A DNA stretch of 16,533 bases from Saccoglossus kowalevskii (lineage: Eukaryota; Hemichordata; Enteropneusta; Harrimaniidae), in contig NW_003143803.1 in the NCBI RefSeq assembly GCF_000003605.2, forward strand, positions 167,521 to 184,053. The letters run 5' to 3'. Shown here in pieces: positions 9,002 through 16,533 of the stretch; within the stretch, counting starts at the first letter, position 1; each line of letters begins with the position of its first letter. The notes beneath the pieces were generated by a model that saw only the letters and a program-made list of their open reading frames with translations, did no database searches and was not told where the DNA came from. Made by a program: the position numbers and the translations under genes.

Positions 9002-10948
9002 ACAGAACTTTATAAATAATTATGGTTGATTGATTTGAATTATTACACCTCTGGTTGATTTCAGATTATGAAAATATTAGTCTTTCCTGTGAGATTCAAT
9101 CATTAACATTTCGATCAATATCATATTTTGACCACGCACTGTAAATACTGGCACGAACAATATAATGGTTTGCAAATACCAACAGCCTCTAACAGTCAAA
9201 GAATATTCCGTATTTCCATACCTCACTGTTAGTAACAGTAGTATTATGGGTGAACCACTTCTATTTAGCTTGTTATGCGTCTTACTGCAGGTTGGATAGC
9301 CAGTCCATAGGTAGAACAAGATGTGCTCACCCAATTTGAAAAACCTGCTTATTGACCCCTTTTATTTTGTATAATGTATTGTTTATGTATGTTTATGAAC
9401 TTGTATTTTTCCTATGGAATTGTCGTTTATGATCTTGTGTTTTCTTCTTATGTTCGCTATACCCTTATATTGTTGTTATTATTATTCAAATCTATCAGAA
9501 ACAGTACATTGACTCGAACATTGTGCTCTTCTGTGAAGAACATACACTTTTATCCCGAATGTTACAATTGTTTCACAGTAATTGAAACTAACATTCCGAT
9601 ATAATTTGCAGACAAAATAACATATGAAAGCTGTATCTAATTTTTCGGCCAGTCGTTGTTCAAATAGCTTGTATTGAATGACATGGAAAAAAGTGATGTA
9701 TGTGGAAGAATTCTGTCCTTGTTGTGAAATTTTCATTCAATCAGCTTAACCGTCGATATTTTAAGCATCAGTATATTGTAATTGTAATTTTGTTTCATTA
9801 TTAATATCAACCATTGGGGTAACATATGAATGTGTGTATTTCTGATATGCTTTTCTATTGTTTTCAGTTATTTTCAATTTTTGGCAACACCAATCAATAT
9901 TTATTTGTTATTATCATTCATTCCTTATTACATTTAATATAAAGTATATTTCAGTTTCATTTCTTGCTAATTAGTAAAACGAATTATTACCATCAACCAA
10001 TGTTAATTCCAACACAAATATTGTGTAGATTCGGTTCATTGACTTATGCTCAATGGAAAATTATATTTATTAACTAGTTGCCACAACAATACCTTGTGCT
10101 AATGCTAATTCGACTATTGATTTTAATAAAATATCCATAATATTCGGAAAACAAAGCTGTTTGGCGTTGCAATATATTCCATTATTTTTGTAATGTGAAG
10201 CAAAAAAGTTTCAGCAAAATGCTTGGTTTTAGAAGTGCAATATTATAATGAAGTTCATGTACGCTGCACTGCACATTATACTTAACTGTGCTTTAATTCA
10301 AGTGATTGTTTAGTAGATTTTGTCACAACAAATGTTCGTCATTCCCTAAAACTGACTATCATTTATTTGTTCAGTAAAATGTGAATAACGTGAATATCAA
10401 TTTATGAATGTCAGTGTAAATAGTATTGGTGTGTCATCATTTTACCAGCTTAACATTGGGTGGTTGACGTAGTTTCATAGTATTGTGGGAAAGTCATACA
10501 ATTTCTCTCATTAACTTTCTCTATTCCCCCTGAACCTCCCCTGGTAATATACGTCCAGTACTCTGTGCAAAAATGCATTCAGAATATATATAGTAATTGT
10601 AGCTGGATAATAGTATATATTAAATGATGGGCCATTGAAAACGAAAAAAGTTATTTTCAAAGTAAATAATAAATTAACAAAATGTGATACTATGTGTAAC
10701 AATAACAATAATAACAAACAATAAAACATAGACAATTGTAAATGTTAATATTGAACTGACGTTGGCATAACCAATGATAGAATAAACAGTATTATTTATA
10801 TCAGATCATCATTTGATCTAAAAACCTGTGTACCTCACCCGTGTTTATTACTTCCTGACATTCATCGCAGCTTTGATTGAGTTGATACCTGTTGTTGCTT
10901 CATCTATTATTTTAAAATATAGAAAAATAATATATATTTTTAGCTTAC

Positions 10949-11065
10949 GATTCGAACACATATCAGGATCTTCGTCAGATCCATCTTTACAGTCATCTCG
11001 CCCATTGCATACAACATGTAGATTCATACAACGACTATTGTTGCACTTGAAGTCATAACAAGGAA
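10949..11065 (-). CDS. LDLa repeat exon, closest to family consensus
   Basis: This 117-bp, phase 1-1 exon has acceptor tatctccatag and donor GTAAGC, the only donor here that is not GTRAGT. The repeat reads [36 protein letters not shown]. It carries the textbook D-C-x-D-G-S-D-E motif and is the clearest LDLa match in the window. Asn-Asn-Ser between Cys2 and Cys3 is a potential N-glycosylation sequon. A plus-strand ORF covering the same bases is its antisense shadow. A 5.3-kb intron holding the LINE relic separates this exon from the next one in the transcript (5498-5620). Confidence 0.95.
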
Positions 11066-12187
11066 CTATGGAGATATAAAGAACAACAAATCATTCTTCA
11101 AAAAAAAAATGTTCAAGCTATTTTAAATTGAATTTTGTGCATATTCACAAAATAACACGCACAATAACTGATATTACAGTGTGTGAGAATTTGTTTCCCT
11201 TATCAACCAGTTGCTACTCATGTGAAACTCAAAGCAGTTCGTAATATTTTGATACTGAAGACATTTCTTCGAACGTACGGCATATATACGCCCTACTACT
11301 AAAATATATATTATTATTATACATCTGTCACCGTAACGTCATAAGTTACAGCGTGCCGTAATTTTGCGGTATTTTACGGGGTATTTTCATCTTACCATAT
11401 TAGGAAATGCGAATTCCAAATATGGAATGATTACGCGCGTACGCGTCCTCTAACAACAAAAACAAACATGCCTGCCACCACGGTTTGACTTCATACAAAG
11501 AAGTTCGCTGATTCTGTTCTAAACTTTTTAGATTTCGGCTTTACCATGATGTATCCTTGGTAGAAAAAAGATGTCTGTCAATACTGCCGCTGTACTGTCG
11601 TAATAACCTTATGATCATTTCATGAAAGTTGTGCACACTTGCACACTTGTGAACTTGTCATGGTTAGATCCCAAAACTATGTTAATTAAGGTGTTTTTTG
11701 ATCTTGTATAGGTGTGATGTTATAGAAGCGCATATCTTGCCATATTACAGACTTCAGTAACATCTCATATTTCAACTTGTGCAATGTGGATGACGTGTCA
11801 AAGATCGGAAAAGGATCAGAAAAATTCAAAAAGCCATTCAAAGACTTATGTTATGACGTCATGTGCTATATCTCAAGTACTGATATCTATGAGACTTGTA
11901 ATTGGTGCATTTAAAGTTCAGATAAAGCCTATAGAATCAGATATTTCTTAAAATCCACATAGATTTACCAGGTTCGACAGCCAGTGATTTTATATCTGTT
12001 AGAGGCTACATATAGCACTAATTTAAGACATAAAAGATACTTCAAACGCTCGAGCGATACGGTTTTTCACGGAACCATATATCATATTGTTTTCTGTGTT
12101 AAATGTATAATTATTGTTTGTGTATTGCTGAATATATAACAATTAGTCGTCTCTAAACGATATCAATTTTTGATATAAACAACTCAC
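11066..12187 (-). other. Intron between LDLa exons (1.1 kb)
   Basis: The intron is AT-rich with a small CpG cluster (ttacgcgcgtacgcgtcc, about 11431-11448). It also has short inverted repeats nearby, such as tacggca at 11276-11282 with tgccgta at 11354-11360. No coding frame is visible. Some of it may be transposon-derived, but I cannot name an element. Confidence 0.75.
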
Positions 12188-12304
12188 GGTGTCCACATAG
12201 CTCGGCGTCTTCATCATCGCCATCGGGACAGTGGTTAATTCCGTTGCAGGTATAACGCGTCATGACACATTTCCCGCTCTTGCACCTGAACTCACTACAT
12301 ATTG
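12188..12304 (-). CDS. LDLa repeat exon
   Basis: This 117-bp, phase 1-1 exon has acceptor aattttgtag and donor GTGAGTTGT. It encodes a compact repeat: ICSEFRC, KSGKCVMTRYTC, NGINHC, PDGDDEDAELC, with six cysteines at standard spacing. F-R-C and the buried aromatic (Tyr) before Cys4 are typical of the family. At two of the calcium-ligand positions it has Asn (after Cys4) and His (before Cys5) instead of Asp, while the D-E pair is kept. The exon is somewhat richer in G+C than the surrounding introns, as are most of the exons here. The codon formed with the upstream exon is ACA (Thr). Confidence 0.93.
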
Positions 12305-13017
12305 CTACAAAATTAACAAATTAGGCTTCATATTACTGTAGGCAACATAGTAAATATAAACAAGCATATATCTAAATGGTGTCATTTAAACAACAGCAGA
12401 CATGAAAAGACGAGATAAGGATAAAATACAGAAGCAGATCAACAACTAAGGAGTTCGTTGTCTGGATATTCTCACATAAGTTGAACTGTACTATCTTCAG
12501 TAGCTATAATTTTTTAGTACTTCCATGTTAACACATAATAAGGTGTTAATCTTAAATAAAGGTACATAATAAATGTACAAATGTGAACTCCCTATTTTGT
12601 TTGTTTTTATTATTACATTACATAACCTATATACAGTGTTCAGTATATAATATCATTCACGTATATACGTTATCACCTAGGTGTGACGCCACACTGTACT
12701 AATACTGATTTAAAAAATATATATATCAGTATATGTATCCAATATGTTACCGGTATATTGAAAGTAGTCCTGCCACGTCTGCTCCTTTGACGTGCGTAAC
12801 AGAGCCTCCGTCTCAAGCATTGGTTGGCTTTTTCATAATATTGAATTATTGGTCTGAATTAAAGTCTTATCAGTTCACAGTTTGTATCACAGAGATCTAC
12901 CGTAAACATATTTGTTATGGTTTGAAACGTAAACGGTTGGAAATCTATGCTCATACATTGAGAACATAAGAGCTTACAGCGTGCACACGAATATTACTGT
13001 GCATTTGAAGGTGGATG

Positions 13018-13082
13018 TATTTCACCAATGTGCTCGTTTGGTGAAATATAGTGGAATATATGTGAAATATAGTGGAATATAT
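13018..13082. repeat. 11-bp hairpin followed by 21-bp tandem duplication
   Basis: The 11-mer tatttcaccaa (13018-13028) is perfectly complementary to ttggtgaaata (13038-13048), with a 9-base loop. The 21-mer gtgaaatatagtggaatata+t occurs twice in tandem (13041-13061 and 13062-13082) and overlaps the right arm. It could be the end of a small fold-back element or a slippage product. Confidence 0.7.
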
Positions 13083-13289
13083 GGGAACACATTAAATGAT
13101 TGAATTTATCTAATTAGTTGGATTTTCAGCTTTAAGGTAATTGAATGTAAAGTGACAGCTCAATCTCTGTTGAGCAGAAAATCTCCTACTCTGATCTAAT
13201 TTGTCAGCGATATAGCTACATCAGTCAATTTGATTAGACAGTGCACTGATAAAATTATATCTTATATGGTAAAAGAGGACGTACTTAAA

Positions 13290-13990
13290 TATACCGTAGG
13301 CTATCCTCGGGGCGGAGCTACGGCACAACACGTTGCTAAGACGCGCACCATTGTACCTTGTATTTTTATGGGCGAGCTGCTGTGGAACGCCGGTTGAAGA
13401 GCCGGTGAAAATAACTAAATTCAAGAAAACAATGCAAACTCAACTTTCAAGTAATCCTGAAAACCAAATTTATATATGCTGCACATGCAGGTGTAATCTT
13501 TTTACACTGTTCAGTGGAGTCTCAACAGCTATCCCAAAGTACCGTTTTTTTTTAGAGTTATCAGCCTTTGTTTTCACCGGATGTCCGCCCGAGAATACAT
13601 AATCTGCCGAAGTGTAGTGTTGGGATCACAGACGAATAAAGATGGAAATTCAATGAAAGTGTTACTTGTCTGGATCACACACAAACCGCCATTGCGTAAC
13701 CACAGCAAGCAAAACTTATTTAGACTCGGGTTTTATGACTCTAATTGTCGGACTTTTAGATTATTCGTTTGGTTTGGGAAAGACTGGAGAACTTGGTCGG
13801 AGATCATACAGTAGAACGAGTAAAATCACCGACGCTTGACCCAACAACCCCTCCCGGTGTACAGTCTTAGCGACCCGAAGAGCTCATTGTCAACCGAGGC
13901 GAAGACTGTATGTTTAAAAAAATGCATTTTATATCATCAGCATTATGATCATAGGGGCGGATCTTCTATTACCGACACAATGTCTACTAC
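13290..13990. other. CpG- and GC-richer block inside AT-rich intron, unidentified
   Basis: This stretch is clearly richer in G, C and CpG than its surroundings, for example ctcggggcggagctacgg near 13310 and ccgaggcgaag near 13895. Three short plus-strand ORFs lie in it (13333-13602, 13581-13814, 13836-14024), and I cannot assign a family to any of them. A 9-bp perfect inverted repeat (tacagtctt 13860-13868, aagactgta 13902-13910) encloses 33 bases. It could be a younger transposon insertion or a regulatory element. Confidence 0.4.
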
Positions 13991-14576
13991 AAAACGTTTG
14001 TATAAAAATGAACGGTTTGGTTAATTTCAGTTATTCAGACGTTTGTTGATCGATTTCTGTTTGCTGCAAATGGTTATCATGTCAATACTCTTGAGAAAAG
14101 TTCATAATGTTCATCACTGTCCGAACTAACATTTTTGAAAAAGATACAGTATATTGGTGTTTAAAGAATTATTATGCATAGTTTTTGTTTGCATCATCTG
14201 TCAAGTATGTTAACAATTAAACTGATGTATGTAATGTTTTTTTGTTATTGTTTTTTCAGGTAATTTATCAAATAGCAAAATGTTATGTTTTGTTTTTTCA
14301 TGATTTACATTAACGTGAACTTAGTGGCATATCTGGGAAATATCGGATGTACATTATTATTTTACAATTTACTTCACATTTCGGAATTACCTAGTGTAAT
14401 GACATGAATCGGAAGGTTGTCCATATTTATAACAGTGACAGATCACTTCCATTGGGAATAATGCATAGCAAGTAGGAATTACACTACCTAGCAATGTGTG
14501 TTATTTTAACAATGTTGTTAACAGTAATCACGATCACGATGATCTATTCAACAAATGTGGAAGAGTATTTACTTAC

Positions 14577-14699
14577 TGTTGTTGCACGCAGCTTCATCTT
14601 CGTCCTCTCCATTGGAACAACGGGAATCGGGATAACCATTACATACATCATATTCTCCAAGGCATATATTGTTACTACACGTGAAATAAGGACATGTAT
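14577..14699 (-). CDS. LDLa repeat exon with widened Cys4-Cys5 loop
   Basis: This 123-bp, phase 1-1 exon has acceptor tattcttcag and donor GTAAGTAAA. The repeat opens with TCPYFTC, continues SNNICLGEYDVC, and then shows CNGYPDSRC. That is two residues more than the usual C-x5-C and accounts for the six bases beyond the 117-bp exons. The acidic tail NGEDEDEAAC keeps the D-E pair. The residue after Cys4 is Asn instead of Asp. Plus-strand ORFs overlap this stretch, but they are antisense shadows with no recognisable content. The exon is related to its neighbour at 15619-15735 through the shared T-C-P-x-F-T-C start. The intron to the next exon is 2.3 kb. Confidence 0.93.
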
Positions 14700-15618
14700 C
14701 TGAAGAATATAATTTCATTGCAAATCATGTCTACTTTTTATTAACTTATTATTGTATTTACACATATTTACAGAGAATTATTACTCATTACCAATATTAT
14801 CAATGGTAGTTCAAATATCAAAATGTGTTGTTGTTTTGTTACTTTCTGATGAGATATGCAATTTGAATACTTGTGTATGCAAATTATAATTTGATATGCC
14901 ATATATCACTGTTAAATGTTCAGAAGAGTATTAAAATAATAATACTCATATTTTCTTACAAACAACATTAGTTAAACGAGTAACGAGATATATACTTGAA
15001 TATGTATGAAAATGACTCTTGACAATTTTAGGCACTGTCACTACATTCATATAATTTCAGAAATACCTAAAATACTTAATTTTGAAATGACAGTAGTGGT
15101 GGGGGTCGGACTCGGAACTCTAAGCACCAATAAATACCTTTTTATTGGTTTATTGATCTACAAGATCAACACATTTAATAGACAAGTACATTGCACAATC
15201 AAATCACCAAGAACAAGATATAACAACCCCATATACAAAAAGTTATCTTAGGTGCATATCCTGCTCAACATGTGGCACCTGTCATATAACCAAACATCTT
15301 TTGAATGTTAAGACAAGATATTCTCTAGAAAACCATAACCATAGGTTCGATAGTTCGGACAAAAAAGAACAGTGTCTTTTTTTAAAGTCCCATATTTACC
15401 TCATCCATGGGTATATTGAATGCGTTAGTAAGTAAGTACCCTTATAAGTAGAACGAGGTGGACAATTGATTAAATTGAAAATTGATTCATAAGTTGTCGA
15501 TGCAGTTTAACGTCGTCCTCGATCAATATCTTTAATATTAATGTTATGCGAACAATTAGAAACAAAAAGGATATAAAAGAAGTACAAAAATACAAAGGAT
15601 GCACAATTATTTACTCAC
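14700..15618 (-). other. Intron between LDLa exons (919 bp)
   Basis: The intron is mostly AT-rich unique sequence. It contains a 9-bp stem (accaataaa at 15126-15134 with tttattggt at 15141-15149, 6-base loop) and a repeat-like fragment at about 15241-15300, listed separately. The plus-strand ORF at 15006-15251 has no family features. Confidence 0.8.
15241..15300. mobile_element. Fragment resembling a repeat known to me from bivalve genomes
   Basis: The stretch atcctgctcaacatgtggca and its flanks resemble a sequence I remember as dispersed in bivalve genomic DNA. This is recall only, and no alignment was run. No coding frame or terminal structure is visible, so element type and boundaries are unknown. 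If right, it supports a molluscan source. Confidence 0.25.
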
Positions 15619-15735
15619 GAATTTCGCACATCAGGGAATATTCGTCCTCTCCCCACGGACACGTGTAAAATCCGTCGCAAACTTTTTTTTCCTCGATGCA
15701 CATGTGGTTCATACACGTGAAGTCGGGACATGTAT
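15619..15735 (-). CDS. LDLa repeat exon
   Basis: This 117-bp, phase 1-1 exon has acceptor tttggcag and donor GTGAGTAAA. It encodes one six-cysteine LDLa repeat: TCPDFTC, MNHMCIE, VCDGFYTC, then PWGEDE and a final cysteine four residues later. The D of CDG and the D-E pair are kept, but the aspartate normally just before Cys5 is Thr. The first ~20 bases match the start of the next exon (14577-14699) almost exactly, and both encode T-C-P-x-F-T-C. This points to a relatively late exon duplication. The codon split across the junction from the upstream exon reads TAT (Tyr). LDLa repeats typically bind lipoproteins, proteases or other ligands outside the cell in a calcium-dependent way; the ligand here is unknown. 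Confidence 0.93.
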
Positions 15736-16206
15736 CTGCCAAATTAAGTATGTTATATTTAAAAAATATATTGACACGACTATGTACTGTGTTCGATGTT
15801 CATTTGTGAGAAGTAAATTTTGATCAATCAATCCAATGGTAGAGTATATTTGCATACATTTCTATGAATATGTCAGTCATGAATTAAGACAACGATTTCC
15901 CAGTTATTCGGTAAAACACCAATCCAATTGAAGAATTCGCTTATTGACTTCAATGCGCAGTGTTCGTTCAACTCAGGTAAGATTGTATATCATTTGTATT
16001 ATATATATATTTTTTTATTCCATATACTTATCAACTCAAATATTTGGTATTGTTTAACTGTTACTCAGAAATCCCCAGAACATCTAGTTGCAATCGGTAT
16101 ATACTTTTATATTCTGACGCAAGCACTGAAACGATAGCATTTTTGTTTTACTTCACACTAATATATTTACAATATAATTTTGAAAATAACAAGAGAATTT
16201 ACTCAC
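15736..16206 (-). other. Intron between LDLa exons (471 bp)
   Basis: The intron is bounded by donor GTGAGTAAA at its 16206 end and acceptor tttggcag at its 15736 end. It is AT-rich, with a short TA/poly-T tract around 15998-16017. Plus-strand ORFs here have no recognisable content. No gene, RNA or transposon is recognised. Confidence 0.8.
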
Positions 16207-16332
16207 AACTTTCACAGTTTTGTTTTTCTTCACCTTTAGAACATACATTTCTTGAATACATCTTGGAACATCTTATGGAACCACTGATACAAGTACCATC
16301 ATTACACCGAAACTCACTTTCCGAACATTGTT
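16207..16332 (-). CDS. LDLa repeat exon (most 5' in window), degenerate calcium site
   Basis: This 126-bp exon encodes one LDL-receptor class A repeat. It begins with the last two bases of a codon after a pyrimidine-rich acceptor (tttcatttcgcag) and ends one base into the next codon at donor GTGAGTAAA, so it is phase 1-1. Six cysteines are present, with CSESEFRC, NDGTC and ISGSIRC in order. The usual C-D-G-x-x-D-C is replaced by CSKMYSRNVC, which has three extra residues and no acidic ligand. The following S-D-E is replaced by KGEEKQNC. Three or four side chains that coordinate calcium in typical LDLa repeats are therefore missing, so this module probably binds calcium poorly. The frame stays open upstream to an ATG at 16414, so it could instead be a first exon carrying a signal peptide. 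Confidence 0.88.
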
Positions 16333-16414
16333 CTGCGAAATGAAAGATACACGACGACACTGTATATATAGATGTTAATATTATGTTTATTATGCAAATC
16401 GCGTGTAAACCCAT
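16333..16414 (-). other. Possible signal-peptide extension of the first exon, or intron
   Basis: Upstream of the 16332 exon edge the LDLa frame stays open to an ATG at 16414, with an in-frame TAG directly before it. The 27 encoded residues begin MGLHAICIINIILTS and run into SSCIFHFA before the first LDLa residues. That is a short n-region, a hydrophobic core and small residues, which resembles a signal peptide. Against this, the pyrimidine-rich tttcatttcgcag directly before the exon is a good acceptor, and all the other exons here start in the same way. I favour intron, but a true gene start remains possible. Confidence 0.27.
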
Positions 16415-16533
16415 CTATCACTGATATTTGGATGATATTGATTTAACTTTTGCAAATATTTACTATGATCAACACTAGCATGTTTGTGTTCAGTAGTATA
16501 GAACATGTATATAAAATACTTGCTGTTAATACC
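16415..16533 (-). other. Intron or upstream region, with a TATA-like stretch
   Basis: This AT-rich stretch upstream of the LDLa gene shows no further LDLa exon. On the minus strand it contains ttttatatac (around 16510-16520), about 100 bases before the ATG at 16414. It would be a plausible TATA box only if that ATG is the true start; such sequences are common by chance in AT-rich DNA. Confidence 0.2.

Larger units (their letters stand above)
6630..9050 (+). mobile_element. Degenerate L2/CR1-like non-LTR retrotransposon (LINE), 5' truncated
   Basis: Pieces of endonuclease, reverse transcriptase and the C-terminal region occur in the order expected of L2/CR1-group LINEs, but in shifting frames with stops. 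They are antisense to the host gene. The relic ends with FRKKTYFFNKAY-like sequence, LQRL-stop at 8987-9001, and a 3' tail agcgcctttgaac followed by tataaataatt and ttgattgatt. That layout resembles the 3' ends of L2/CR1-like elements. No ORF1 or 5' UTR is recognised. A ~600-bp insertion and an internal deletion are listed separately. The copy cannot encode a working protein. Confidence 0.82.
5621..10948 (-). other. Largest intron (5.3 kb), loaded with transposon relics
   Basis: This intron separates the 10949-11065 and 5498-5620 exons. It holds the ~300-bp tandem repeat at 5763-6420 and the plus-strand LINE relic at about 6630-9050. From about 9060 to 10948 I see no exon, RNA gene or recognisable element, only AT-rich sequence with short TTA/TTG and AAC/AAT microsatellite-like runs (about 9466-9487 and 10698-10728). 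No LDLa exon relic was found on either strand in this gap. Confidence 0.75.
12305..14576 (-). other. Intron between LDLa exons (2.3 kb) with fold-back sequences
   Basis: This large intron has three notable parts, listed separately: a hairpin with an adjacent 21-bp tandem duplication (13018-13082), a CpG-richer block (13290-13990), and a 9-bp inverted repeat inside that block. A short imperfect AT hairpin lies at 12702-12732. Several plus-strand ORFs between 13333 and 14024 have no recognisable domain, and I do not call them genes. Confidence 0.75.

Noticed and set aside
9077-9736. Three ORFs (two minus, one plus) after the LINE end, considered as part of a second element
   Set aside because: No RT, transposase or other motif is visible in any frame, and two of them overlap each other on opposite strands.
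10511-10735. Minus-strand ORF beginning with a poly-leucine stretch that looks like a signal peptide
   Set aside because: The leucines come from an AAC/AAT microsatellite-like run read on the minus strand; the rest has no family features and no splice context.
9061-10948. Searched for a missing LDLa exon in the large gap between 5620 and 10949
   Set aside because: No six-cysteine pattern with C-D-G and S-D-E-like tail and splice edges was found; the neighbouring exons join in phase without one.
13333-14024. Run of plus-strand ORFs considered as a small gene
   Set aside because: The frames overlap or follow one another without recognisable domains, and the block looks more like inserted repeat DNA; kept only as an unidentified block.
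14494-14703. Two overlapping plus-strand ORFs with a hydrophobic stretch
   Set aside because: Both overlap, in antisense, the well supported LDLa exon at 14577-14699.
1-16533. Prokaryotic features such as operons, CRISPR arrays or ribosome binding sites
   Set aside because: The window is a eukaryotic intron-exon locus; no regular spacer-repeat array or bacterial gene organisation is present.

Overview
The window reads as a piece of an AT-rich metazoan nuclear genome, not a prokaryotic one. No long ORF is present. The coding signal consists of nine short minus-strand exons of 117 to 126 bp, each bounded by an AG acceptor and a GTGAG/GTAAG donor and separated by introns of about 0.5 to 5.3 kb. 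The introns hold decayed transposon sequence. A degenerate L2/CR1-like LINE, a ~300-bp divergent tandem repeat and one fragment resembling repeats I associate with bivalve genomes suggest a marine invertebrate, perhaps a mollusc. That placement is weak.

Every exon encodes exactly one LDL-receptor class A (LDLa) repeat with six cysteines. Every exon starts with the last two bases of a codon and ends with the first base of the next one, so all are phase 1-1 symmetric. Read on the minus strand, the transcript order is 16332-16207, 15735-15619, 14699-14577, 12304-12188, 11065-10949, 5620-5498, 3442-3326, 1934-1812, 915-790. Joined, these give 1089 nt (363 codons), and none of the eight junction codons is a stop. 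The gene is therefore an extracellular protein, or the ectodomain of a membrane protein, carrying a long LDLa array. The array very likely continues past the low-coordinate edge. It may also continue past the high edge, unless the in-frame hydrophobic extension at 16333-16414 is the signal peptide of the first exon. Which LDLa family this is cannot be decided here, because no EGF, YWTD propeller, protease, CUB or transmembrane segment is in the window.

Layout: 1-789 is intron after the last visible exon. 790-5620 holds four LDLa exons, with a 27-bp minisatellite (1214-1321) and a small inverted-repeat element (2322-2481) in the introns. 5621-10948 is the largest intron; it contains the ~300-bp repeat (5763-6420) and the plus-strand LINE relic (about 6630-9050), which is itself interrupted by ~600 bp of foreign sequence. 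10949-16332 holds the five 5'-most exons, with introns containing fold-back sequences and a locally CpG-richer block (13290-13990). Only the LDLa gene appears functional; the transposon remains are inactive by frameshift, stop and deletion.
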